A stretch of DNA of 64,000 nt from Phellopilus nigrolimitatus (lineage: Eukaryota; Basidiomycota; Agaricomycetes; Hymenochaetales; Hymenochaetaceae). How positions within the stretch are numbered: the stretch's first letter is position 1; each line of letters begins with the position of its first letter. The position numbers and the translations under genes were made by a program. The notes under the pieces were generated by a model. It had not been told where the DNA came from. It worked only from the letters and a program-made list of their open reading frames with translations, and searched no databases. Shown in pieces: positions 11,270-22,380 of this stretch. The stretch is taken from contig JAJOHG010000066.1 of the NCBI GenBank assembly GCA_021029095.1, positions 87,617 to 151,616 of the forward strand, written 5' to 3'.

Positions 11270-12611
11270 CTACGCTTTTGTTTCTTCTCTTCCCCCAATA
11301 ACGTTGATAATCTTTTCGTAAATAGTGAAAACAATGCCTCCGCTCATCTAGATGATTGAAATGAGGATGACAGGCAAAGCAAACGAGGGATATGGACAGT
11401 GCTTACAACAAGTCGTGCTAAACGCGGTGTCGTCCCGGTCCAGAAGCGGAGGACGCCCTCCTCAGTGAAAATACGGTAGGCGCAATGGAAGGAGTTGCGA
11501 TAGTGCTGTCGCGCTTCTATAGATTGCATGCGCGTTTTGATAACGCTGCAAATGCGAATACAGAATCAGCACCCAACACGGAAATGTCTCAAGAACATTT
11601 CGACGCACTCAAGCGGCATAGTCGAATATACCGTAACGAGACCTGCTAACGCGCCGATACCAAAGGTGATGCTCGTCGGTATAGGCTGCCCCGGTCGCGC
11701 ATTTCCCTGTACAAACTGCTTTAACGTCGTGTACGTCGTAAAGCGCACTGCGGAGTTGGCGCCCTGCCGCATCATCTGACAGTAACAAGATACCATATAG
11801 ATTCAACGCGTTTAAGTCACAACGAAGAAAATTTGCGCACCACAGGGAAGAGACCGCGATAGATGCCGAAAACTCCCTCCTGCTTTATTATGCTTGCTGT
11901 ACCATGTATTAATCCGCGGTACTGCGGATTCGGGCGCTTCGCGTCGTCGATGAGTTTCGTTCTTGAAGTTCATTAAAGGATGAAAATGAATGACTGAGCC
12001 TCAATTACTTACTTTATGGTTTCAGACGGAGTCACAGCAAAAACTGCTTCCATCATTCCTGCACCGAGACCCGCTACAGAAAGTAACAGTTCTTAGCTCC
12101 CAGCTCTGAAACTTTTTGTGAAGCATTTCGCACCTAGTAGACTTCGCGGTGCACTGACTTTTCCCTGCGCGTGGCTTGAGCAGTATTATAAGGAAGCTGG
12201 ACCGACACTCACCTGCGGGTCGGCTAACTGGTGCTTGAAGTGGTCGTAGCTCAAGAACCGCACCCCAGCCTTCGTTGCGTTCCCCACAATCAGCGCAGTG
12301 CATCCCGAGTACAAGCCAGTCACGCCCTTCGTCCTCAGCGTCTCCCGAATGATCGCAATGGGTTTCTCTTTCTACAGAGTTGTCACTTATCCGCGGCTTG
12401 TGGTGACAGACGCAAGATGCAAAGCTCACTTTGCCGCCGAATTGTGAACGCGTCTTGACGAACTCCGTTGGGTATGTCACTAGTCTGTACGGACAATGCT
12501 AAGGTATGTAAATCCGTTTGATGATTAACGCAGCTGCACGCACGCTTCGACTGCTCCTGCAGTTGCCCCAGCAATAAGCGAATGCACGGGTTTTTCCCGC
12601 TTCATCGCCAT
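11270..12611 (-). CDS. CTP1: mitochondrial citrate/tricarboxylate carrier
   Basis: Nine exons (12611-12544, 12484-12430, 12371-12213, 12164-12134, 12073-12013, 11961-11841, 11775-11609, 11545-11407, 11347-11270) give 292 residues, the usual size for this carrier. The three mitochondrial-carrier signatures Pro-x-Asp/Glu-x-x-Lys are all visible: YPTEFVKTR, TPSETIKTK and MPLDVIKTR, one per Solcar repeat. Family hallmarks such as VTGLYSGCTALIVGNATKAG and MMRQGANSAVRF are intact. The family exchanges citrate for malate across the inner mitochondrial membrane, supplying cytosolic acetyl-CoA. Exon 4 is only 31 nt but preserves phase. The start is the first Met of Met-Ala-Met-Lys; the second Met is also possible. 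It is divergent from ERG24 across 248 bp. Confidence 0.93.
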
Positions 12612-12859
12612 TGTTTGAGATTTCACGGCGGAACAGAACCTCCAGTTTTGTCCAGAAGAATCTTCCGGGGACTTCGGGGCAAAGTAGTATAGTCAGATAT
12701 TACCCAGGTTGAAGAGTGTACGAAAAGGAAATAATAAAGATAGAAATAAATAAATATGTACATACGTAATCAGCCGACTTTCAAAGTCGCGTGTTCTGTC
12801 AACGCGCCTCTTTCCTTACAGCCACACGGTCACTGCGCACTGCTCTGTTCCAGACCACC
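12612..12859. promoter_or_regulatory. shared divergent promoter of CTP1 and ERG24
   Basis: Only 248 bp separate the start codons of the divergent citrate carrier and sterol reductase genes, so both promoters must lie here. The centre is AT-rich, with a run of aataaataaatat near 12740 that could act as a TATA-like element for the ERG24 side. No binding site for a named factor was recognised. Citrate export and sterol synthesis both draw on cytosolic acetyl-CoA, so co-regulation is an inference. Confidence 0.5.
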
Positions 12860-14404
12860 ATGTCCTCATCGACGTCCTCGTCGGTATCGCCGTCGGTGCC
12901 AAAGAAGGACGCCGCAACGCTGAATCCCCGTACGACATCTTACGAATTCTTCGGGCCTCCTGGCGCACTCTCTGTCACCCTTGGGGTACCCTTTCTCACG
13001 TATGCACTGTATTTTTCGTGTTCGGAGACATCAGGCGGGTGCCCACCGCCAGTCGATTTGCTCGGAAGCCTGACCGCAGCGGTCTCAGACCCCAACTGGT
13101 GGATGAATCTCTGGGACACGCAGGCCGCGCTCATCTACCTCGGGTGGTACGTTTTCTGCATCGTTGCATGGTTCGTGCTGCCCGGCGACTGGGTCGACGG
13201 CGTGGTGATGCGCACGGGTGAGAAAAAGAAGTACAAGATCAATGCGTTTTCGACGTTTTTACTCGCGCTCGGTCTGACATTTGGATACATCTACCGGAAT
13301 GGCGAAGAGTCTTTCACGTTCCTTTATGAGAAATGGGTTGGGTTCGTCACCGCCTCGCTCGTAATGTCAATTGCGCAGGCGCTATATGTCTACGTTGCGT
13401 CGTATCGGGGAGAGAAGCTGCTTGCACTTGGAGGAAACTCAGGGAACTTTATTTATGACGTGCGTCTTTGTGAATTTGCATCTTCGGCCCGATCTAACTC
13501 TTGACAACAGTTCTATATTGGTCGCGAGCTGAACCCCTCCATTGGCTCGTTCGATATTAAGTCATTCAATGAGCTCCGTCCGGGTCTCATCCTTTGGGTC
13601 CTCATTGACATCAGCATGATTTGCGAGCAGGCCGTGCGCCGCGGTGGATTCGCAAATGTCACTGATTCGATGTGGCTGGTCTTGGCTTTCCAGGGATGGT
13701 ATGTCGCCGATGGGCTGTATAACGAGGTAAATCATCCAATCTTTAGATTTAAACCTGTCTAATTTTACTCTCTCCAAGCCTGCCATCTTCACAACCATGG
13801 ACATTACGACTGATGGCTTTGGTTTCATGCTTGCTGTCGGCGACCTCACCTGGGTGCCGTTTGTCTACTCCCTTCAGGAACGCTACCTCGTCTTCAACCA
13901 GGTCGAGCTGGGCTGGTTCTGGACTGCTGCCATTATCTCAGTTAATGGACTTGGATACTACATCTTCCGGGCAGCGAATGGCGAAAAGAATGACTTCAGG
14001 AATGGGCGCAATCCGAAGAGTGCGTGATTGATGCAAACATTCGTTATACTGGTCTGACTGTGCTTTTAGACCTCAGATATTTCGAAACGAAATCTGGTTC
14101 GAAGCTGCTGATTACAGGCTGGTGGGGCTGGTCAAGGCACCCGAATTACTTGTGCGTAACTGTTCTATCGCCGTGTTTTAATATCTTAACCTCTTACGGC
14201 AGCGGCGATATCCTTATGGCGTTAGCTTGGTCCCTGCCCACCGGCTTCGAGACACCCGTCACTTACTTCTATGTGGTATATTTCGCAGTTCTGCTAATTC
14301 ACCGCCAAATGCGGGACGACGAAAACTGCGAGAAGAAGTACGGAAAGGACTGGGAGAAATATAAGAAGATAGTCCCCTACCGCATCATCCCCTATGTGTA
14401 CTGA
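12860..14404 (+). CDS. ERG24: delta(14)-sterol reductase (C-14 reductase)
   Basis: Five exons (12860-13459, 13511-13726, 13779-14019, 14070-14151, 14203-14404) give 446 residues, normal for the ERG4/ERG24 family. Several hydrophobic spans fit a multi-pass ER membrane protein. The signature GDLTWVPFVYSLQERYL lies in exon 3, and LLITGWWGWSRHPNY followed by FGDILMALAWSLPTGF spans exons 4-5. The C terminus ends Tyr-Arg-Ile-Ile-Pro-Tyr-Val-Tyr, as expected. The enzyme uses NADPH to reduce the C14-C15 double bond left after lanosterol 14-demethylation in ergosterol synthesis. The Met at 12860 is used; an upstream in-frame extension has no ATG. HEM4 follows on the same strand after 289 bp. Confidence 0.95.
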
Positions 14405-14693
14405 TTGCATCCTGCCTATCCTCTCGCGTCTTGTTTTTGACTGCATCTGTTGTCGTACTAAATTGCACATCTATATTCTCTTCTATTTTATTAAGAACGA
14501 AAGTCTCGTGATTAGTCACTACATAATTACTTAGCGGAAGGCCGACTCACGCGCTCTCGGTTCTCCTTCGGCAACAGAACGCGATCACTTCGATGTTTCT
14601 TCGAGGGTGGTCCTTCGCACTGCGCCTTTCGCCGTATCCAACTAAGTCTAACTTTATGCGAGGAGTCTCGCCAATGCCGGTATCAGCTTGATC

Positions 14694-15869
14694 ATGACCC
14701 ACGTACTCCTCCTGCGTACGCCCGAAGGTGGTGTCAGTGCTAGCGGAGGCGGCGGCGTCAGCGACGGCAAGAACGGAAGCAAAGATCCGTACGAGGCTCA
14801 GCTTGCACCCGCGACGTCCGTGGCCGTGTACGAGACCGTGCAGACGCTCAACGAGCTGCAGTGGATCCTCGAGACTGGGCCCGGATTCCACGGCTACTGT
14901 GGTGTCGTCGTGACGAGCAAGCGTTCCGTCGATGCGTGGGCGGCGGCGGCGAAGGACGTGCCCGCGCCAGTAGACGAGCGAGGTCCGTGTTTTCACCGTG
15001 GAAAATTTTCGTGCAGAATTGAACCGTGGGTTGAGCAGCGCACTGGACGAACGTGCCGTTCTATGTCGTCGGTGCCGCGACCGCCAGTGCCGTGCGGGAC
15101 CTGCGCACCACGCTCGCCGACGCGACGCACCTCGTGCCAATCGAGGTGCTCGGCGCCGAAGAGGCCGGCACGGGCGAGAAGCTCGCTCATTTCATCCTGG
15201 AGTATCTCGCGCAGGCTCGCGCGAAGGAAGAGGCCTCCACATCTCTCTCTACCTCCGCGTCAACGTCCGACACATACCTCAACGGCAGCTCGCCCTCCAT
15301 CGACAAGCTCGTTGTCTCCCCAGAGGCTGCCGCGTGGTCGCGGAACCGAAGAGGTTCGCGTCCGCGCCGCCCGACGAAGCTGCTGTTTTTGACGGGCGAC
15401 AAAACGCGCGATGCGCTCCCGACGATCCTCACCGCGGACGGCAGCGTAGAACTCGACTCTGTGCAAGTATACGCGGCGAAGCCAGCGCCAAGCTTCGCAG
15501 CCGAGTTGCAGGCTGCCGTGAAAGCCCTGCCTAAAGGTGCGTCGCATATATAAATGTGTCTTATCTGTTCTATGTTTACATTTTCTGTGTTGGTTTCTCG
15601 TATCCACAGTAAAGACATGGTGGATCACATTCTTCGCGCCCTCTTCGGCGGACTACGCGCTTCCGTACCTGCTCGAACACTTCACGCTCCCGGACCATAC
15701 CCAACAGAACCAGAAAAAGCGGAAGAAAGGCCCTCCAGTGGCAAAAATTGCTGCAATCGGACCGACGACGGCAGCACATGTGCGCGACACACTGAAGCTA
15801 CATGTCGCGGCCATCGCGGCCAAACCAGGACCAGAGGAACTCGCCGCTGCAATCAAGAGCGCGAAGTAG
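14694..15869 (+). CDS. HEM4: uroporphyrinogen-III synthase
   Basis: Three exons (14694-14982, 15039-15536, 15610-15869) give 348 residues. The N terminus reads MTHVLLLRTPEGG and is followed by VVVTSKRSVDAW, then VPFYVVGAATASAV at the start of exon 2. Later come KLLFLTGDKTRDALP and, in exon 3, FFAPSSADY and AAIGPTTAAHVRDTLK, the usual HEM4 order. The enzyme cyclises hydroxymethylbilane to uroporphyrinogen III in haem synthesis, in the cytosol. The protein is longer than the bacterial form because of low-complexity inserts rich in Ser, Thr and Gly near residues 18-28 and in the middle of exon 2. The upstream TTG in the same frame is not used; the first ATG at 14694 fits the conserved start. Confidence 0.92.
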
Positions 15870-16691
15870 CTCGCTCGAGCGGTGCTGTACTTTGGATCAG
15901 AATATCTCTAATTTTTAATATTTAGCGCAAAATGCGTTTATTCTCTCGCTACCGCATAATTGTTCGACTATTCATTAGCAAATTTTTTACTCGTTTCTTC
16001 TTCCATTTGCACGTTCCCTTTTTTTAAATACCTGCTCTGGCCAGAGTCTCATGCATTGTACGTTGATCAACATCGGATTACATTATCTCGTTTCTCTTCG
16101 TCGATTGACTCAAAATGAGTGACTTCTGCATTAGGCGGCTTTACGCAGAGCATGCGAGTGTAGGATATTTTACAGGGCAAATGCGTGTTCTTCAGATCAA
16201 AGTAACACATGCCCGACCAGTCACTTCGTCATGAGTCCTCTTCATCCACCACTATGTGCCTGCAATTCGTCTACGAGCGTCCCCTGCCTGTACATGTACG
16301 TGGTAGGAACTAAAATTCAAGCTGATTAAAGAACATCCATTCGATTGGTCTCGTCATACCCCAGCCGCCGTCGACTATATGCTTTTTCTGATTCCGAAGT
16401 CCTTCTTTCCGCGCCGTCGAGCCTTGAGAACTTGTATGATGTATCTTGTCTCGAATGTCCAAGTTAGTTTGTACTGGCTTCTCCAATCTGATCCGCTGAA
16501 CTGCTTTCCGCTTTTATGTGGACTTGTATGATGTTTGTATCCGTCTGCTTGTCCTTCTCCTCTCTTGGGAACACAACCGTCTTTCTACAATAGATCTCAT
16601 TTTCTTCTACAGCAGAGAAACAAAGAAGTCAAGAATTAATAGACTGCGGAAAGGACTTCTGCAGCTTTAATACACATACAATCACTGTATC
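15870..16691. other. convergent intergenic region
   Basis: HEM4 (plus) and the third STNATA gene (minus) converge here, so the stretch holds both 3' flanks. It is AT-rich, with several T runs. No open frame with a motif, no inverted repeats and no target duplications were seen. Confidence 0.5.
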
Positions 16692-19575
16692 TCAGAAATA
16701 CACTCTCCTTGGAATTGAGGTTCCAACGTCTTTGATTTTGCGTTGCTCCCAGTAACACGGGCCTGTTGCATCAACGTAACCCACTTCCGCGATCATCTCA
16801 TCCAATAAACCATCGGCGTCCGGGTCAAACCTCAGCACCATGACTTCGAATTTCGTTGACCGCTTTATCTTCCCTCGGTCGACGTATATCACATCCTTTG
16901 CTCCCTCAGCGACGGTACAGAAGTGCTCGACGCGCTGTGTGCTTGTGCCATTTGTACGCATCGTGTGTACCTGAACGACGTATTCCCTCTCGCCGCGGGC
17001 ATTCACGCCTGCCAGCACGGGATGATGGCCTTCAGAAGAGAACGATTGACTGCGTGCAAGTGAGACGGCAAGCCAAAGAACTTGGTAGGAAGTTTGCTGT
17101 AGTTCTTCGCAATCTTCGATCGACTCATCTAGATCCCAACTTCCTTGTGCGCTGCAGAGCTCGCACGGCCATTTGGGGGAGAACGGAGTAGTCTGTATAC
17201 GAAGCATTGTCAGAAATCGGAAATGGCAAATCTCGCGACGCAGGTGTCTTACCGGGCGGATGTGCATCCGGCCGTCGCGTTGTGACCAATGGCGGAAGAG
17301 GTTGTTGGACGTTCCTTTAAAGTCTAGTGCACGGAAGAAACGGCGTAAATCCGCAGACTCCACCGCCTCTCGAGAGATGTTCACGTATTCCTGGCCCGAG
17401 ATTTGCTGAGACACGGCGAGAAGTGCGTCCATCATCGACCGCCAGAAGTAGCGGTCGAGGAATGTGATACGTTTGATGCAGCGAATTGCATCTGCGAGCA
17501 CTTGCGGGTCCGTGCTTCTTTGGGAGTCAGTACCAGATGAATATACAGGGGGATGTAGAAAGTCGTGGTGATCGACATTTGCTTCCAAATCAGGAAGTGA
17601 ATTCGCATCACCGTTCAAGCCCTCCACATCCTACCTTCAATGCCCGGAACTCAACCTGATTCACACAAAAGTGTCCTGTTGACAGTATACAGTCTTCTTT
17701 GCCTTAATCCCAGGCTGCCTCAAAGAAAATGTAAGAAATAAACAGGTCTGGGTTTTTTTTCCTTTTTTGGATGTCCATGTCGATCACCACGACTTTCTAC
17801 ATCCCCCTGTAGTGTACGCATGAATAACCTGCCTCAAGAGATAATTGGCCATCCTCCCACACATGGTGCGCCTCTTTCCTTCCGGTACTACTTCACAAAA
17901 TCCAGAGAAAGTATTTCCTCTATAATGTTCCCAGACGATGTCTGACATCAGCATATATGGACCAGACAAAACTCTCCACAAAGGGCGGAGAGCTTCATTC
18001 CGGTAAACGAGGCGCGACTCTGACGATTCGAAAGCCAGAATTTGCAAGAAATCCGAGCTGATACCCAGACATGCTAAGCGTACCAGTCGCGAATAGATGC
18101 ACGCACTCAACGAGGGTATAATCTCATTAAACATATCGAGAGAGGCGCTGATATCGCTCAGACGAGTGATGCAGCTGATTGTATGGGGGAAATGGTCCGG
18201 CGAACTTGTAGTAAAGTATATTAGATTAATCATAGACAGAAAACGAGATGGAATAAAATTTCACCTGAGAACGGCATCAACGATCCGGATCCAGACGGCT
18301 GTCACTCTCTCATACATGTTGGTACGCCTGGCGTAGCGGTTGTAATCCACAAGACCCTCTCCAACGAGATAATCCACACACACCCAGTCCAAATAGTCAG
18401 GTGCACTGAGTATCAGTTCTGTAACTAGCTCCATACATTTTATCCACACGTCGCACAAATGACGGGCTCGTGAGCCGTTCCGCGCTGGACCTGAGAGAAA
18501 CCGTCGAATATGCCGAAGAGCCATAAATGAAAAGTTTTGATCACTAATATGTCATCAATCAGTCATAATCTCAACTTGAGTAACAAAGAAAGGAAATCAA
18601 ATAATCCAAAACTCACTCGAAAAACCCAAATAAACTCGACACCTTGTTCAGAATCACCGCTATGTCGCACTTGCGATCGTCCAGACCACGCGCTACGCTG
18701 TTGACCTCAACTTCCGAAAGGGAGAACAACGCCCTGCGTGAGTCCGCGAGAAGTATGTCCCTTTCATTGATATGCCACTTGTAGAGGCGGTGTTCAGTAG
18801 CTCTTATGCTCTCGAAGGCACCTAGGCTGACAAAAACCGCTCTCAGCAATGTATTTTCAATGCTTAACGTCGCAATGTGCTGGAGCGAACGTCTTTGATT
18901 CGAAGGGTTGTCTGAGCTGGAACATCGCAAAGAAGTGAGTGGCGCAGCGTCCACAATAAAAGCCCGTACTCACGTCGCATGCTTCAACAAATACCGGCAC
19001 TCTCTGACAAGTTTATTTTTGTCGTCACATATCATATCCACCGCGCGGTGAATCTGGGTTTCTTTGCGGTGTCTCGCCGAAGTCGCGACGAGCAACCTAT
19101 CGAACGAAGCATCGGGCCCCATTCCCAAATTAGTCGCAAATCTATTCAGACGTTTCTCCAGGATGCGACCTCCAGCATCGTATCCCAGTCCAAGAATCCG
19201 GCCTGGCCCAGGTAGGTTTGGAGCAGTGGCGTTTGTGGAAAGCGTAGAGACGGTGATATCGTCGACGTCTTCTGCGACGTCGTCGTCATCACCACCAGCT
19301 TCATCGTCGTCACCATCAGCTTCATCGTCGCACTGGGGACTTTGAAGGCGTGATTTCCTGAGACTGCTCGCAAGACCGTTAAAACCGTCCTCAATCAATT
19401 GGCCGATAGCATCGTAGGCTAAGCCCAGTGTCCGCCCTGGACCTGCAAGTCCAGGTGCAGTCGCGTTTGTTGATATCGAAGTAGTAGACGTGTTGACGGA
19501 AGAGAAACGGCGGACGTGATCCCATTCCCAGTGATAGTTGCTTGAAGGATCTTCGAGCTCTGACGCTTGTACCAT
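16692..19575 (-). CDS. STNATA-family protein, copy 3, with MITE-bearing intron
   Basis: Six exons (19575-18974, 18916-18617, 18543-18265, 18204-17818, 17514-17253, 17192-16692) give 776 residues with consistent phases. Intron positions match copies 1 and 2. The two N-terminal repeats, residues ~31-80 and ~117-165, read STNATAPGLAGPGRTLGL and STNATAPNLPGPGRILGL. A highly acidic linker of about 30 residues rich in Asp, Glu and Gly separates them. The C-terminal exon has GHHPVLAGVNARGEREYVV and a Cys-Thr-Val-Ala-Glu-Gly block like the DM9-like end of the other copies. Intron 4 is 303 nt because it contains a 264-bp MITE; without it the intron would be only about 37 nt, so this acceptor is the least certain. 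A Met near 17627 would read out of the MITE and is not the true start. Probably intracellular; function unknown. Confidence 0.8.
17546..17809. mobile_element. MITE copy 2 inside intron 4 of an STNATA gene
   Basis: A 264-bp relative of the element at 4787-5061, with the same ends and TA on both sides (17544-17545 and 17810-17811). It sits within intron 4 of the third STNATA gene, only eight bases downstream of the GTACAC donor, and in the same orientation relative to that gene as copy 1 is to copy 1 of the gene family. Its inverted end carries an open frame encoding His-His-Asp-Phe-Leu-His-Pro-Pro. This produces a misleading in-frame extension of exon 5 and explains an identical peptide in the unrelated copy near 5030. 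Confidence 0.88.
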
Positions 19576-19955
19576 TCGTAAAATGCGAATCGAGTGACGT
19601 GAAATCGATAGGAGACTCTGCTTATCTTATATACTTGTCCGCGGATTTAGCTGTGCAGGCATTTAATGAGTCGGACGATGGCAAAAACCAGTAGTTATAA
19701 AACCAGTGTCTGTGAAGATGATCCCGTCGCCCTGTGGACAGCACCGCACAAATCGCTAGAACAAATCGGATAAGACGGGACTTTACGTATAGTCCCTGGA
19801 AGTCCCTGGAGAGCTCATGTCCAGGATAGGCCAAAGAGGATCTCGTAGAAGCTTGTACATTGAATACAGAGAACAGGGTACGCGCGAAATGCGCAAGAGT
19901 CTGAGCCGATCATGCCGACGAAATCGGAGGCTAAATATCGGTTACTCCCGCAGCC
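18470..19955. repeat. source segment of a segmental duplication (copy at 54866-56352)
   Basis: Exons 1, 2, the start of exon 3 and about 380 bp upstream of the third STNATA gene reappear at 54866-56352 in the same orientation. Exon 1 and exon 2 lengths are identical between the copies. By eye the exons are far more alike than the upstream DNA, which has several indels. Confidence 0.85.
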
Positions 19956-19989
19956 ACGAGGCGCAAATACATATCTCCGTGTCGATCTC

Positions 19990-20318
19990 TTTACCGCGTT
20001 TGCATCAGCCTCTTCGATATGATTAGTTGTACTTAGCCACAGTTCGGCATACGCACTTGCGCCGTTGCTGAAAGGTGCTAGGTATACAATTTTCTGCTTC
20101 GTCACTTCCGCGATCGTGTGTTTCCGCACGCAGCTTGAGCTTCTAAATTCTCAATAACAGTCACACAGGTACTCCAGAAAGTATTCGCTCCCAATAAGAA
20201 TCAAGCACAAAATAAATAAAATAAAATACTACATCCCGATCGCAAACGCCATTTACATGTAACCATAAAATTAAAGTTGCGAAGCCTGAGAGCCACTTTT
20301 GTCAAAATAACAAGCCCG
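19990..20318. repeat. 3' flank shared by SDR copies 1 and 2
   Basis: The 330 bp beyond the SDR copy 1 stop closely match the region beyond SDR copy 2 (about 26830-27161). Shared runs include 'gtgtgtttccgcacgcagct', 'cagtcacacaggta' and 'gtattcgctcccaataag'. A weaker match lies at about 36815-36995 beyond SDR copy 3. This shows the duplicated unit extends past the coding region. Confidence 0.75.
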
Positions 20319-21480
20319 TCATATATCTTTTACCTGCTCCTCCAGCCAGTCCCAAAGCTGCTCCCCCGTCTTCGGGTCCTGCGTGTCCGCGCGCGGCTCG
20401 CCCAGGCGCGCCCACGGTATGAGGTACTTCCCATTGAGCTCCGCCGTCTCGGGCATCGTCCCGCCCCAGAGCTGCGTCAGTGCGCCAAACGGTGCGGGAA
20501 ACTGGAGTAAATTTTGCTGCGGAAATAAGTCTATTGATCTGACGAAATTATGCCTTGGATGAAAGAAGCGACTTACAGTGAGCCACTGCTCGGCCTTGCT
20601 CACATGCCGATGGAGGTCCGTCGTGAGGTTGCCGGGATTGACTGAAATAGAGACGATGCCTTCGTCCGCATACCGGCGCGCGAGCTCCTTCGCTACCACG
20701 ACGTTGCCCTATGTCAGTGTGTCAGAACCAGGCGAAAAAAAAGGATACGGCGGAGCTGCGCACGAATTTGCTTTGACCGTACAGCAACCACTTGTTGTAC
20801 TTCCGGAGCGCGGGGCTGTCGAGCGTGTCCCATTTGAGCCCTGGCCCGTGGAACATGTGCACCGATGAGGAGGTCGTGATGACGCGCACGTGCTTGTCGT
20901 TTGTCGACTTGGCCGTCTCGATTAGCGTGGGGAGGAGGAGCTTCGTGAAGTAGAAGTGCCCGAGGCAGTTCGTCCCGAATTGGAGGTCGTAGCCGTCCGC
21001 GGTGAGCTGCTCAACCGGGGGAGCCATGACGCCTCTATAATACTCGGTTAGCATGTTCGCAAGGTGAGCCACGCGTGTACTCACCCGTTGTTGAATAGGA
21101 TATGTAACTGCGACTCCTTGCTAAGTAGATACGCGTAAACAATAAATATAACGACGAGTCGGCACATGCAAACCTCTGGAACTCCTCCGCCGCCTTCTTT
21201 ATGCTCTTCAGGCTCGCGAGGTCGAGCTCCAAAAAAAGCGCCTCCCGCCCAGTCTTGGTCTTGAGCTCCGCGATGGCGGCTTCCGCCTTCGGCTGGCTGC
21301 GCGCGGCCATGTACACCTTCGCGTTCTTGCGGAGGAGCGCGAGGATGGTTTCCTTTCCCACGCCGGTGTTCCCTCCAGTAACTATAATGACCTTGCCAGA
21401 GAGGTCCGGGATGTCCTCGATGCTAAACGCGGGCGCCGCTGGTCGTAGAGCATGCGGAGGTGCGTCAGCGTCTGGCCCAT
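20319..21480 (-). pseudogene. short-chain dehydrogenase copy 1, frameshifted
   Basis: This is the same five-exon gene as the intact copies at 27162-28347 and 36996-38172, with matching splice sites. Exon 1 is 307 nt instead of 317. A 10-nt deletion directly after the codons for Leu-Tyr-Asp-Gln shifts the frame, so translation from the conserved ATG at 21480 runs into a stop. Downstream, the NAD(P)-binding [14 protein letters not shown] and catalytic Tyr-Gly-Gln-Ser-Lys are all still encoded. The rest is open, so the break may be recent, or an internal start may be used. If translated it would lack the first ~15 residues. Likely a pseudogene. Confidence 0.75.
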
Positions 21481-22090
21481 GGTCGGCAGTCGCGTTCGTC
21501 GGTGGAAGGGGTTGAGAAGCCTATCTGTGCAGGGGGGATGAAGAGACGCGTTCAAAAGCGTGTATACCATCCTATTTATATGCCAGGACGCGTGAGACGA
21601 GCCGCCGAGCGTAGCATCAAGCACTTGCGTAGTGCTTCGTCATACGCGCTGCCGATCCTCTGAGCTCACTAATCCGAGACTGCTTACGGCACGTAGCTTA
21701 TCCAATGAGAATATTCGAGCTGAGAAAAAGTTTCGTTGAGCTTTGCATAAATACTCGGTTTGGCTCGGAACTAGATCAGCAAAGTTTTTACAAATACCTT
21801 GCTTATCCACCCTATAGAGTAAGCCTCGCAAAATGGTCCCTGGCGGTATTGCTATGACGGTGGTTACAGGGCGAATGGGCGTGCTTCCTGGACGTCATGC
21901 AGCGCACAGAGGCGTCGGGGCTCATGAACGTGTCAGAGGCGTCCTTTTTTTTCTTTTTTTCTTTTTTTCTTTGGTCTTTTTTCCGCTTTCCTTTTTGCCT
22001 TATTTGTTGTGGGACGAAGACTGGTATGTTATTATTGCTTGCCTTTTATTCGAGAGCCTTCGCTTAACTCGTCTTGATGCATTAGCTACA
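21481..22090. repeat. SDR copy 1 upstream region, shared with the other SDR copies
   Basis: About 380 bp upstream of SDR copy 1 recur upstream of copy 2 (28348-28800) and copy 3 (38173-38300, continuing at 39965-40200 after an insertion). Shared runs include 'gtgcttcgtcat', 'ccgagactgcttacgg', 'aatactcggtttgg' and 'agtaagcctcg'. The site 'cggtattgctat' at 21844-21855 corresponds to the empty target of the element at 29027. A pyrimidine-rich tract (mostly T) occupies about 21947-21990. No gene is seen. Confidence 0.65.
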
Positions 22091-22380
22091 CTTGTCCTCA
22101 TCTCTGGCAACTGCCCGCCGTTCCGTAAGTCTGAGCTCGAGTACTACACCATGCTCTCAAAACCGACTGTGCACCACTACGCCGGCTCGAACATCGCGCT
22201 CGTCTCTCCCTCTAGGCCACTCGCACATCCAGCTTCAACCGCCCTTGTCGGCCGGCCACGGCCACGGCCAAAACCGAGCGGCGAGGCGGCCCCCGCGCGC
22301 CACGGGCCGCGCGCAGGCGAGGCGACGTCGTGCGGCGTGCGGGTCTGTGCGGGCGACTCAGCGCCGGAGAGCGCGAGCAA
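22091..22380 (+). pseudogene. ribosomal protein eL30 (RPL30) fragment
   Basis: Positions 22091-22201 encode 37 residues matching the core of eL30: [19 protein letters not shown], then Thr-Met-Leu-Ser-Lys and a [11 protein letters not shown] end. The N-terminal part of the protein is absent upstream. Where the next residues (Gly-Thr-Ala-Cys-Gly-Lys...) should follow, the frame enters GC-rich unrelated sequence. A possible decayed remainder (Thr-Ser-Cys-Gly...Ala-Gly-Asp-Ser) appears near 22327-22365, but this is weak. eL30 is an essential 60S protein, so a working copy must lie elsewhere. This is a captured or decayed exon. Confidence 0.7.

Noticed and set aside
12791..12859. N-terminal extension of ERG24 (Cys-Gln-Arg-Ala-Ser...)
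   Set aside because: The frame is open but has no ATG before 12860.
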